DNA of 36,654 nt from a virus. The notes beneath the pieces are model-generated. The model did not search any database and had not been told where the DNA came from. It saw only the letters and a list, made by a program, of their open reading frames with translations. A program made the translations under genes and the position numbers. Shown here piece by piece: positions 29,488 through 36,654 of the stretch; the first letter of the stretch is position 1, and each line of letters starts with the position of its first letter. The stretch covers positions 1 to 36,654 of IMG/VR virus record IMGVR_UViG_3300036835_000021, one strand, 5' to 3'.

Positions 29488-30281
29488 TGGCAGCTATCGG
29501 TCAACTGGCGCAGGCTGGAGCTACTGGCGCAGCAGCGTCGTTGATCGTCAACCGCGTGTGGGCAGACACCGGCAGGCGACCGGCGTCGAATCTGATCGAA
29601 GCACACCTCCTGACGCAAGAGCGTATTCGGTGGTTCGTTCGGGGCGCTGTCGTCTCTATTTACAGGGACATGGGCGCGTACAACGAGAGCAATGTTGACT
29701 ACTTCGTGGATGCGATCACCCCGATTGTGTACGCGGGGCAGAGGAAGTCAATGGAGGCGACAGAGGCGTTCGTCACGCGACGTGTCAAGAAGGCTGTCGT
29801 TCGGGAGGTTCTGAACGTAGCCTCTGACCGCTTCTACGCACAGGCGCGCAACGGCTCGAAGCTGATCGAGGTCTACCGGCGTCCGTTCGTCACCGTCTGG
29901 TCGGCACTTGAGCGCGGTGAGCCGTATGAGGCGGCTGTCAATGCTGGCGAGGCTCGCGCAGGCTCGACGGCTGAGATGGACGTGCAACTGGCCCACCGTG
30001 CCACCTACGCTGAGATCCAAGAGGGATCGCCGCAGATCAAGGGCTACAGGCGTGTCGCCAATGCTGGCGCCTGCGACTTCTGCGCGCTCGTTGACGGAGC
30101 ATTCGTCAAGAGTGCAGATGCGATGCCGCTCCACAACCGCTGTGGTTGCGGCCTCGATCCGATGCTGCGAGAGATCGAAGTCAGCAGCATCCCTGACGGC
30201 GTGGCCGTCCACGAGCACGGTGAGCTAGGCCCGGTGCTGGCCGATCCCGCGCACGACTTCACCACCGAATCCGAGATCTAA
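29487..30281 (+). CDS. MuF-like head morphogenesis protein
   Basis: A 264-residue protein. A long helical N-terminal part binds the portal in relatives. Residues about 190-225 have the MuF cysteine/histidine pattern, CDFC (196-199) and PLHNRCGCG (H216, C219, C221), which probably coordinates zinc. In SPP1 gp7 and relatives the protein sits in the capsid near the portal and can be ejected with DNA. No extra toxin domain is fused at the C-terminus here. It follows the portal directly, the usual place. Confidence 0.85.
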   Translation: MAAIGQLAQAGATGAAASLIVNRVWADTGRRPASNLIEAHLLTQERIRWFVRGAVVSIYRDMGAYNESNVDYFVDAITPIVYAGQRKSMEATEAFVTRRVKKAVVREVLNVASDRFYAQARNGSKLIEVYRRPFVTVWSALERGEPYEAAVNAGEARAGSTAEMDVQLAHRATYAEIQEGSPQIKGYRRVANAGACDFCALVDGAFVKSADAMPLHNRCGCGLDPMLREIEVSSIPDGVAVHEHGELGPVLADPAHDFTTESEI

Positions 30282-30292
30282 AGGAGGAACGC

Positions 30293-30523
30293 ATGACGCC
30301 CACGCAAGAACGTGACATGAGTGCTCACATCCCGGAGGGTTCCGGAGATGACGCCGAGCGCGACATGGCAGGCAAGACCGAACTGGGCGAGGGCATCCAT
30401 CCCACGTCGGCGTCGTTCGGGAAGGTCGTCTCAGACGACGCGACCGATGCGGCTGGCCTGACGCCGGAGAAGATGGCTCAGCGCGCCGAGGACCGCACCA
30501 CCAGCGGCAAGAAGAAGAAGTAG
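30293..30523 (+). CDS. Small hydrophilic protein before scaffold
   Basis: A 76-residue protein with a strong ribosome site (AAAGGAGG at 30281-30288). It is acidic in the first half and basic at the end (DRTTSGKKKK), without hydrophobic core. It is probably disordered. No family recognised; small hydrophilic proteins of this sort often accompany scaffold genes in actinophages. Confidence 0.65.
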   Translation: MTPTQERDMSAHIPEGSGDDAERDMAGKTELGEGIHPTSASFGKVVSDDATDAAGLTPEKMAQRAEDRTTSGKKKK

Positions 30524-30573
30524 TAGCGACACACGACAGCTAGCGCCGCATGGCGCAAGGAGAGATAAGCCGA

Positions 30574-31464
30574 ATGGCTGACAACATCGTTGAACTGATT
30601 CTCGGACTCGCGGAAGCTGAGGAGCCGGACTGGGATGCTCGTCTCGCCCGCATCCCCGGCTGGCATCCGCGCAACGAGAGCGGTTCGGGTTCAGGAGGTG
30701 GCTCGGGCAGTGGCTCCGGTGGGGGATCGGGGTCAGGCTCGGGCAGCGGCGACGGAGGTGGCTCGGGGTCAGGATCAGGATCGGGGTCGGGCGGCAATGA
30801 CGACAACGATGATGACGATGACGACGATGACGACACCTCCGGTGGCTCGGGCGGTGGCGGCAAGATCGACTGGAAGAAGATGGCCCGTCGTCACGAGCGC
30901 GAAGCCAAGAAGGAGCGCAAGGCTCGGGAAGCTGCCGAGGCCAAGATCGCGGAGCGCCAGACGGCCGACCAGAGCGATCACGAGAAGGCCGTCAACGACG
31001 CTCGCGCAGAAGGTGAGCGCGCAGCCAAGGAGGCAGCCGACAAGGACCGCCGCTCAGACCGGCTGGAGAACGCCACGATCAAGATCGCTGGCAAGGGCAT
31101 CAAGGTCACCGTCAAGGAAGATGACAAGGATGTTGAGAAGACGCTCAGGTTCACTGACCCTGACGACGCCTTCGTGAACATCGAGCGGATGATCCGTAAC
31201 GGTGATCTCGATGAGGACGACTTGTTCAACGACAACGGTCGTGTCAACAACGATGCGCTGATCGAGGCGCTGGAGGAACTGCTCGAAGCCAAGCCGCATC
31301 TCGTCGCTGGCACCAGCAATGGCGGCGGCAGTGGCTCAGGCTCGGGTGCCGGTGGCCGCAAGGTCAAGGGCAGCGCCGATGGCGGGAAGGGTTCGGGAGG
31401 AGGCAAGTCGGTGGCCGACATGTCAACTGACGAGCACTTCGAGAGAATCCGTCAGCACAGGTGA
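30574..31464 (+). CDS. Scaffolding protein with Gly-Ser/Asp low-complexity linker
   Basis: A 296-residue protein. ATG 30574 has AAGGAG upstream; ATG 30550 has none. Residues 1-33 form an N-terminal helix and W-rich end, then 35-74 are almost only Gly and Ser, and 76-87 nearly only Asp/Asn. Residues about 100-175 are a charged coiled coil (ARRHEREAKKERKAREAAEA), typical of scaffolds. A folded segment, IKIAGKGIKVTVKEDDKD, is followed by a helical DPDDAFVNIERMIRNGDLDE. A second Gly-Ser stretch precedes a C-terminal helix (MSTDEHFERIRQHR), probably the capsid-binding element. It directs prohead assembly and leaves before maturation. Confidence 0.8.
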   Translation: MADNIVELILGLAEAEEPDWDARLARIPGWHPRNESGSGSGGGSGSGSGGGSGSGSGSGDGGGSGSGSGSGSGGNDDNDDDDDDDDDTSGGSGGGGKIDWKKMARRHEREAKKERKAREAAEAKIAERQTADQSDHEKAVNDARAEGERAAKEAADKDRRSDRLENATIKIAGKGIKVTVKEDDKDVEKTLRFTDPDDAFVNIERMIRNGDLDEDDLFNDNGRVNNDALIEALEELLEAKPHLVAGTSNGGGSGSGSGAGGRKVKGSADGGKGSGGGKSVADMSTDEHFERIRQHR

Positions 31465-31502
31465 CACAGCAGTAAGTAGCAATATGCAGTAAGCTTTCAC
31501 CC

Positions 31503-31532
31503 GGTGCGTCATCTGTCAGCGGGTGACGCACC
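31503..31532 (+). terminator. Hairpin between scaffold and major capsid genes
   Basis: GGTGCGTCA (31503-31511) pairs perfectly with TGACGCACC (31524-31532) around a 12-base loop. It lies in the 142-base gap before the capsid gene and may be a processing, attenuation or mRNA-stabilising structure rather than a full stop. Confidence 0.5.
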
Positions 31533-31606
31533 ACATAGGGCAAGCCGCAGGGCTTCGCCGCCTCCGCTGCACAGCGACCAATGTCAATACAGGAGAAAGG
31601 TTCGCT

Positions 31607-32512
31607 GTGCCCAACGATCTCATCACCCCAAGCCTGATCGCAAGGGTCGGGCTGGCAACGCTCTACAACACGGCGGTCTTCGCCGGACTGGCGTGGCGCG
31701 ACTTCGATCCCGACTTCGCTGGCAAGCAGGGCGACACGATCACCATCCGTCGCCCCGCCGTCTTCGAGGCCAAGGACTTCAACCGCGCGACCGGCATCGA
31801 GCTTCAGGACATCGATGAGGACGGCGTTCCGCTGACCCTCGATCACCTGGCCGACGTGTCGTTCCCCGTCACGAGCGAGGAACTGACGCTCAGCATCGAT
31901 GACTTCTCGGCAAGGCTGTTGACGCCTGCCATGGAGGCCATCGTGCAGAAGGTCGATGCGGCGCTGGCCGAGGCGGCTGTCGATGCCGCGCTTGGCGCTG
32001 GCGGCGGCGGGACCGCGACGATGGACGCCAAGGCGTCTGACGTGATGATCGAGGCCCGCGAGATCCTGACCACGAACAAGCTCCCGGCCACGCAGCGCTA
32101 CGGCGTGCTGTCTCCGGCAGGGACCAGCGTGGCGCTCAGCGACCCGCTGTTCGTGGAGGCCGACAAGTCCGGCTCGACCGACGCACTGCGCGAGGCCAGC
32201 CTGGGACGTGTCTTCGGCATTGACACCTACGAGTCGCAGGTGTTCGGTTCCGGTCCCGGCAACGCTGGCGAGGCCGATGGCGTGGCCTTCCACCGCACCG
32301 CCGTCACGCTCGCGAGCCGTGCGCTCCAGGCTCCGATGGGCGTCAGCGCCGACTCGGTGGCCGTCGAGTCCTACAGGGGCCTGACGCTGCGCGTGGTCTA
32401 CGACTACGACGTGAAGTACAAGCAGGACATCGTGTCGGTGGACTTCCTCTACGGCACCGCCGCGACCCGTCCCGAAGGCGCTGTCGTTCTCGACATGGGC
32501 CAGGGTTCCTGA
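31607..32512 (+). CDS. Major capsid protein
   Basis: A 301-residue protein. GTG 31607 is chosen because AGGAGAAAGG lies just upstream and the protein then begins MPNDLITPSLIARVGLATLY, the usual start of this actinophage capsid family. An open extension upstream to 31523 crosses the hairpin. The sequence continues GKQGDTITIRRPAVFEAKDF, DHLADVSFPVTSEELTLSID and RLLTPAMEAIVQKVDAAL, and later a beta region RGLTLRVVYDYDVKYKQDIV. It has the HK97/P22-type coat pattern. It forms the icosahedral shell. The DNA upstream holds a strong ribosome site, in line with high expression. Confidence 0.9.
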   Translation: MPNDLITPSLIARVGLATLYNTAVFAGLAWRDFDPDFAGKQGDTITIRRPAVFEAKDFNRATGIELQDIDEDGVPLTLDHLADVSFPVTSEELTLSIDDFSARLLTPAMEAIVQKVDAALAEAAVDAALGAGGGGTATMDAKASDVMIEAREILTTNKLPATQRYGVLSPAGTSVALSDPLFVEADKSGSTDALREASLGRVFGIDTYESQVFGSGPGNAGEADGVAFHRTAVTLASRALQAPMGVSADSVAVESYRGLTLRVVYDYDVKYKQDIVSVDFLYGTAATRPEGAVVLDMGQGS

Positions 32513-32543
32513 GGCCGGACAACTGGCCTAGAAAGGAGCCAAC

Positions 32544-32957
32544 ATGGCTGACTTCATCGCCTTCAATGAAGGCAAGTCGGAGATGGCCAGCAATGGTCTT
32601 CCGGCGACGTGCTACTTCCTGCTGAGCACCAAGGGTGTTGACGCAGGGACGGCACACACGGCTGCGGAGACGCTGGCCGCTGCTGATCTCGGTGAGATCG
32701 CCGGGACCGCCTACGCCCGCAAGAACCAGGCTGAGCCAGCACCGGCCAACGGTGTGGTCAGCTTCGCGCAGATGTCGTGGGACACAGGCGCTGCGACGAA
32801 CTGGCCTGCGGGGGTGAGGAGCATTGTGCTCGTCACTGGGCCTGCGGCATCGGGCAAGGCGATCTGCGCGTGGAACCTCCAGGCAGGTGGCGCTCCGCGC
32901 GACATGAGTGCTGCCAACACGACGGAGAACGTGACCCCGACGCTCAACGTCGGCTAG
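32544..32957 (+). CDS. Probable head decoration or minor structural protein
   Basis: A 137-residue protein with ribosome site AGAAAGGAG. It begins MADFIAFNEGKSEMASNGLP and has a beta-rich core: ATCYFLLSTKGVD, SFAQMSWDTGAATNWPAGVR, SIVLVTGPAASGKAICAWNL. GPAASGKA resembles a P-loop only by chance, as no NTPase context is seen. Proteins with the same opening occur beside actinophage capsid genes. A decoration or minor capsid role is inferred from position between the major capsid and the long repeat protein. Confidence 0.6.
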   Translation: MADFIAFNEGKSEMASNGLPATCYFLLSTKGVDAGTAHTAAETLAAADLGEIAGTAYARKNQAEPAPANGVVSFAQMSWDTGAATNWPAGVRSIVLVTGPAASGKAICAWNLQAGGAPRDMSAANTTENVTPTLNVG

Positions 32958-33005
32958 GAGGTCGAATCCGGCAACCACGAGAGAAGCACCAACACTGAGG
33001 ACAAG

Positions 33006-33068
33006 ATGACGATGCCGGTCCACTCTCCCGAGCGAGGCGTGGGCCGGTTCGTCGTTCTGGTGGCCTGA
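33006..33068 (+). CDS. Possible 20-residue coupled ORF
   Basis: ATG 33006 opens MTMPVHSPERGVGRFVVLVA and its stop overlaps the next start (TGATG). The ribosome site is weak (GAGGACAAG). Coupling to the big repeat gene is the only support; it may be a leader peptide. Confidence 0.35.
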   Translation: MTMPVHSPERGVGRFVVLVA

Positions 33069-36000
33069 TGGGCTTCGTTCAGTCACTGATCGATGGCACC
33101 GCCAATGCATTTGGCACGACTCTTGTCTTGGCCGGTAGCAAGGTCGTCAGTGCTGGCAACACGATCTTCGTCGCGGCCGGAATTCAGTCCACCACAGCGA
33201 CTGGGTACTCAGCGACTGACAACTTGGGCAACGCCTACAGTCTTGTCAAGACGACGATCAACGCGAACGGGTTCGGCTCGCACCTGTTCCGAGCGGATGT
33301 CACTAACCCTGGCATGCTGACGACGATCACGATCACGCATCCTGGCTGTACGCGGCGAGCAGGGCTGGCGGTCGAGTTCTCCGGCGTCTCCACGCTCCGG
33401 TCGGTGAACGCCGGGTCGTTGCAGGGATCGACAACCGACATCAGTGCTTATCCTGGGTCGGCCAACACGACCCTTGCGAACTACGTCGCCAACGATCTGT
33501 GGATCGGCTCGTATGCCTTCCTTGGAGCCATCTCCGGCTTCGCTGCGAAGGTGGGGGCTGATTCGGTCGCTGCTGTCGAACCGACGCCTGAGCTTCAGGT
33601 GCCCACAAACAATGTTGGCATCGGATTCCTGTACTACACCTCAGACACCGCGCTGACATCGCGGCGTTTGCTCGCGACCATCGGAGCGACGAGCCGCGAC
33701 TACGCAGCGGTTGGCGCGGCCTACCAGATGGTCGCAACCGGCCCGAAGTACAACGACGCGCCTGCGGGCACGCTCACGCTGTCTGGCACGTGTGTTGACG
33801 ACTGGAAGACCGGAGCAGGCTTCAGCGATGCTCCTGTTGGCGCGCTTGCTTTTGGTGGCACGAGCATCGATGCGCGCACAGCCGGTGATGCTCCGTCAGG
33901 CTCGCTGATCCTCTCCGGCACCGCGACGGATGACTACGCGGTCGGAGTCACGCGCTACAACGACGCGCCGGTTGGAACGCTGGCGCTCAGTGGCAAGCTC
34001 ATCGCCTCTGTGGCGTTCATCAAGTCGCTGTTCGCCGGTAGTGCAAAGAATCTTGATACGAAGATCATCCTCTCTGGCAATGCTCCCGTCAGGGCAGGCC
34101 AGACGATCTTCGTGGCCATGGGAACGTCGGAGGTGGGCGATGCCACGACGGTCACCGACAATCTCGGGAACCAGTACTCCTTGCTCAAGGGAGGATGGTC
34201 CTCGTTCGTGCGGGCGAATCTGTTCCGTGCAGATGTCGTTAGTGATGGTGTCCTGACGAGCATCACCATTGACCAGCCGCCGAACGCCAACGTCTACGGC
34301 GCGATTGCTGTGCTGTTCGCTGGCGTTGGACCTGTTCGTGCTCTCGGGAACGCAGACACTGGCTCCGACACGACGTTCAACGGGTATCCCGGTGGCTCTA
34401 GTGGAATCACGGCCGACTATCTGCCTGGCGATCTGTGGATCGCTGCGTTTGCGCAGCAGAGCACCGGTACGTTCGGAGGCAGCGGCGGTGTGTCAACAGA
34501 GCCGACGCCGGAGCAGAAGACGAGCGGTGGTGCAACCAATACGAACATCTCGGTTGGCTTGCTCTATCGCATCTCGGAGAAGCCCATCAATGCGGCGATG
34601 CTCGGTGGCTACTCGTCTGCATTTCAGGGGGCGTCAATCGGTGCTGCGATTGCTCCGCTTCTCCCGCCAGGGCCTTCCAACAACGATGTTGTCAGTGGGC
34701 AGATCACGCTCACCGGCAGCGTCATCGAGAGCAATGTCCACGTCACCGTCTACAACGATGCTCCTGCTGGAACGCTCGCGCTCGGTGGCTCGGTAGCGCG
34801 GCAGAGCACGTCCACGGACGCTACGAGCGGCGCTCTCGTTCTCTCCGGCACCGCAGCCGGGAAGCACGAGCACTTCGATGCTCCGGGCGGTGTTCTCGCG
34901 CTCAGTGGCTCAGCGACGGACTCGTGGCTCATCCATACGGGCTACGACGATGCACCGACTGGCGCTATCAGCATTCTTGGCAGCGCGACTGAGTTGCGCC
35001 GTGGCAACGACAGACCGGCTGGCGTTCTCGCCATGGGCGGCACCGTGGCCGAGGCGATCACCTGGCGGAACACGCCGTCAGGGACGATCCGCGCCCACGG
35101 TTGGGCGGCAGAGACGCTTTCGCCCGACACAGCACGGCCGGTCGGCATCCCTGGCGCTGTCGCGCAATCTGCAACCTCTGTTGTCAACCCGACGATTCTG
35201 CGACCTGATCCGGGCACCGACTACGCGGTTGGCGATGTGCTCCTGTGCTTCGCCACTGCTGGCTTCGAATCAGTGTTGACTTCGTTCGATGGCACCGGAT
35301 GGGTGCGGCTCGCGGATCTCTCGCACCCTGACTCGGAGTTCTACCTCTACGGGAAGGTCGCTGAGTCGAGTGAGGAGCAGCGCCCGACGCTGACCTTCAA
35401 CACGACGGCGGGCAGTGGTGGTACGCCGGTAATGGCGAGGATCGCAGCGTTCAGGGGTCTTGACAGTCGTCTGGCGACGGTTGCCGAGGCTGTCGGTGCC
35501 TATGGACAGCGCGATGGCATCGTCTCGGGTGGCGCATCAACGTCGGACGGCGGTGCGGCCTTCAACACGATCACTGACAACGATCTTGTTGTCTCGATGA
35601 CCGTTCGCCACATCGGCGTGATCACGAACATGCGGCCTCCGGCTGGCTTCGGCGTCGTGACGTGGGACATGATCGCTTCGGGCCAGCGGATGTCTGCTGG
35701 CTGGGCGTACCAGGCGAAGCATCCGCCTGGCGCGGTTGGCGCTCAGCAGTTCGTGGTCAATACTGCTGATCCGACTGCTTATCGTTCATACGGGCTGATG
35801 GTTGCGCTCAAGGCGCTCCCAGCCTCGTCGCAAGACTCGCTGCCGATTGGCACGCTCAAGCTGGCCGGCAGCAGTGTTGACAAGAAGGTCTACGTCGATA
35901 GGCCGGAAGGAACGCTGGCTGGACTGACCGGCTCCGCGACCGACAGGCTGACGCATCACCCGACGATCTCCGGCAGGCTCGCGTTCACCGGCTCGACTGA

Positions 36001-36454
36001 GGAAAGCTGGAGCCACGTCGGTGAGGTCACTGGCTCGATTCCGCTGTCAGGCATCACGACCGACAGCAACCGGTTCAGCGATGCAGCTTCAGGCGCGATC
36101 TCCATCAGCGGCACAGTCGTGGATCGGTACGTCGCTGGTGATGACAAGCCGGTCGGGAGGATCGCCCTCACTGGTGCAGCCAGTCTGTCAGCAAGCTTCA
36201 CAGACGAGAACGTCGGGCTGCTCATTCTCGATGGCTCGGTGTCCGACGCCTACCACTCCGGTGACGCGACTGATTACAACGACCGCATGAGTGGCCGGAT
36301 CAGGCTGTGGGGTCGCTCGATCCGCCTCCACGAGCCTGGCTACTTCTCGGTGAGCGGTCGTGTCGCTGTCAGCAGCACCGGACGGCCACTCATCCCCACA
36401 AGCAGCGGTAGAGCGCTGGAGGCCACGACTGGAAGGATCGCGAGAACGACATGA
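33068..36454 (+). CDS. Three-domain Ser/Thr-rich repeat protein, putative virion surface fibre
   Basis: A 1128-residue protein. Domains at about 1-225 and 316-535 are homologous beta-sandwich modules sharing AGxTIFVA, TDNLGNxYSL, LFRADV and LWI; a third, more diverged one lies at about 690-920. They are separated and followed by blocks of about 4, 7 and 9 short repeats (20-28 residues) with consensus DAPxGxLxLSGTATD. Composition is rich in Gly, Ser, Thr and Ala, with few charges. There is no signal peptide. It is coded between the capsid and connector genes, so a head decoration, head fibre or adhesin is likely; a tail fibre is an alternative. Four glycosyltransferases follow, so the Ser/Thr repeats may be their substrate. 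The stop overlaps the connector start. Confidence 0.7.
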   Translation: MGFVQSLIDGTANAFGTTLVLAGSKVVSAGNTIFVAAGIQSTTATGYSATDNLGNAYSLVKTTINANGFGSHLFRADVTNPGMLTTITITHPGCTRRAGLAVEFSGVSTLRSVNAGSLQGSTTDISAYPGSANTTLANYVANDLWIGSYAFLGAISGFAAKVGADSVAAVEPTPELQVPTNNVGIGFLYYTSDTALTSRRLLATIGATSRDYAAVGAAYQMVATGPKYNDAPAGTLTLSGTCVDDWKTGAGFSDAPVGALAFGGTSIDARTAGDAPSGSLILSGTATDDYAVGVTRYNDAPVGTLALSGKLIASVAFIKSLFAGSAKNLDTKIILSGNAPVRAGQTIFVAMGTSEVGDATTVTDNLGNQYSLLKGGWSSFVRANLFRADVVSDGVLTSITIDQPPNANVYGAIAVLFAGVGPVRALGNADTGSDTTFNGYPGGSSGITADYLPGDLWIAAFAQQSTGTFGGSGGVSTEPTPEQKTSGGATNTNISVGLLYRISEKPINAAMLGGYSSAFQGASIGAAIAPLLPPGPSNNDVVSGQITLTGSVIESNVHVTVYNDAPAGTLALGGSVARQSTSTDATSGALVLSGTAAGKHEHFDAPGGVLALSGSATDSWLIHTGYDDAPTGAISILGSATELRRGNDRPAGVLAMGGTVAEAITWRNTPSGTIRAHGWAAETLSPDTARPVGIPGAVAQSATSVVNPTILRPDPGTDYAVGDVLLCFATAGFESVLTSFDGTGWVRLADLSHPDSEFYLYGKVAESSEEQRPTLTFNTTAGSGGTPVMARIAAFRGLDSRLATVAEAVGAYGQRDGIVSGGASTSDGGAAFNTITDNDLVVSMTVRHIGVITNMRPPAGFGVVTWDMIASGQRMSAGWAYQAKHPPGAVGAQQFVVNTADPTAYRSYGLMVALKALPASSQDSLPIGTLKLAGSSVDKKVYVDRPEGTLAGLTGSATDRLTHHPTISGRLAFTGSTEESWSHVGEVTGSIPLSGITTDSNRFSDAASGAISISGTVVDRYVAGDDKPVGRIALTGAASLSASFTDENVGLLILDGSVSDAYHSGDATDYNDRMSGRIRLWGRSIRLHEPGYFSVSGRVAVSSTGRPLIPTSSGRALEATTGRIARTT
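33749..34018 (+). repeat. Repeat block 1 of the surface protein (about 4 units)
   Basis: Units begin YNDAPAGTLTLSGT, SDAPVGALAFGGT, GDAPSGSLILSGT and YNDAPVGTLALSGK. Unit length is 20-27 residues. Together with the other blocks the pattern is a glycine-turn-strand unit. Confidence 0.7.
34679..35130 (+). repeat. Repeat block 2 of the surface protein (about 7 units)
   Basis: Units include DVVSGQITLTGS, YNDAPAGTLALGGS, TDATSGALVLSGT, FDAPGGVLALSGS, YDDAPTGAISILGS, NDRPAGVLAMGGT and RNTPSGTIRAHGW. Units diverge more toward the end. Confidence 0.7.
35831..36391 (+). repeat. Repeat block 3 of the surface protein (about 9 units)
   Basis: Units include QDSLPIGTLKLAGS, DRPEGTLAGLTGS, TISGRLAFTGS, GEVTGSIPLSG, SDAASGAISISGT, DDKPVGRIALTG, NVGLLILDGS, DRMSGRIRLWG and YFSVSGRVAVS. 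This block runs almost to the C-terminus. Confidence 0.7.
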
Positions 36455-36654
36455 GTGTTACCAGTCTCACTGACTACCGTCCGATGCCGCGCTATGACGG
36501 CAACGCATGGACAGTGGCGAGGATCGAAGGGTCGGATGCGGAGGACAGCGCTGCGTGGACGACGCTGGCGACTCTGCCGCTCGAAGAACCCGACACTGAT
36601 CCGGCCGCTCCTGCCGTCCGCAACTTCACCATCGACTTCGAGGATCAGTCGGTG
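36417..36654. repeat. Right copy of 238-bp terminal direct repeat
   Basis: It corresponds to 1-238 with two silent base differences (G36519, C36606). It contains the end of the repeat protein and the start of the connector gene, showing how the window ends join. Confidence 0.95.
36451..36654 (+). CDS. Partial second copy of the connector gene (5' part)
   Basis: First 68 codons of the same gene as 35-751, cut by the window end. The protein is identical to the first copy over this length, because both nucleotide differences are silent. The ATG overlaps the stop of the repeat protein (ATGA). Confidence 0.9.
   Translation, partial: MSVTSLTDYRPMPRYDGNAWTVARIEGSDAEDSAAWTTLATLPLEEPDTDPAAPAVRNFTIDFEDQSV

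Noticed and set aside
30676-30840. Simple repeats as a CRISPR-like array
   Set aside because: The repeats are in-frame Gly-Ser codons without spacers.
31523-31606. Upstream extension of the major capsid gene
   Set aside because: It would translate through a perfect hairpin. A strong ribosome site directly precedes GTG 31607, where the family N-terminus begins.
32837-32866. P-loop-like GPAASGKA in the decoration-like protein
   Set aside because: There is no following Walker B motif and no NTPase-like fold in a 137-residue structural protein.
1-36654. tRNA genes, CRISPR arrays or complete insertion sequences anywhere in the window
   Set aside because: No cloverleaf-type sequence, spacer array or inverted-repeat-bounded transposase was found by reading; a tRNA scan was not possible.

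Overview
The window reads as one complete genome unit of a temperate, long-tailed (siphovirus-type) phage. Positions 1-238 reappear at 36417-36654 with two base differences, so the unit is about 36.4 kb and the map is circular or circularly permuted. The host is most likely an actinobacterium. Reasons: high GC, frequent GTG and TTG starts, a TTGAC(G)-N17-TAGGCT promoter, apparent leaderless starts, and protein families typical of actinobacteriophages (HNH next to terminase, MuF-like head protein, tape measure with muralytic domains, small HNH/AP2-like proteins). The host assignment is inference.

Layout: (1) A single rightward late transcription unit starts at about 23.8 kb, crosses the arbitrary window ends and stops at paired hairpins near 16.5 kb. 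In map order it carries small early-late genes, HNH endonuclease, terminase small and large subunits, portal, MuF-like protein, a scaffold with a Gly-Ser/Asp linker, major capsid protein, a probable decoration protein and a 1128-residue three-domain repeat protein. Then come an Fn3-like/head-tail connector fusion, four glycosyltransferase-like genes interrupted by a small HNH-like cassette, head closure protein, tail terminator, gp10-like protein, major tail protein, and tail assembly chaperones with a -1 frameshift. It ends with a 1542-residue tape measure carrying M15 peptidase and transglycosylase domains, two large distal tail proteins, and two small membrane proteins (one coiled-coil, one collagen-like) where a lysis cassette would be expected. 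(2) A leftward group (16.6-18.5 kb) ends in a protein related to the C-terminal half of IS110 transposases. (3) A tyrosine integrase reads rightward (18.9-20.0 kb) behind a regulatory region with four GGTACTC repeats, a promoter, palindromes and a tiny coupled leader ORF. (4) A compact leftward operon (23.3 to 20.1 kb) of ten overlapping small genes holds several CxxC zinc-finger-like proteins, a helix-turn-helix excisionase-like protein and a second HNH/AP2-like protein.

Working together: integrase and the Xis-like protein would control lysogeny, and the leaderless promoter at 23.8 kb probably opens the packaging and structural genes. The most unusual part is the head region. A long Ser/Thr-rich repeat protein sits immediately before a connector and four glycosyltransferases, which suggests the phage glycosylates its own virion surface. 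No stand-alone endolysin, DNA replication gene or clear immunity repressor was recognised.
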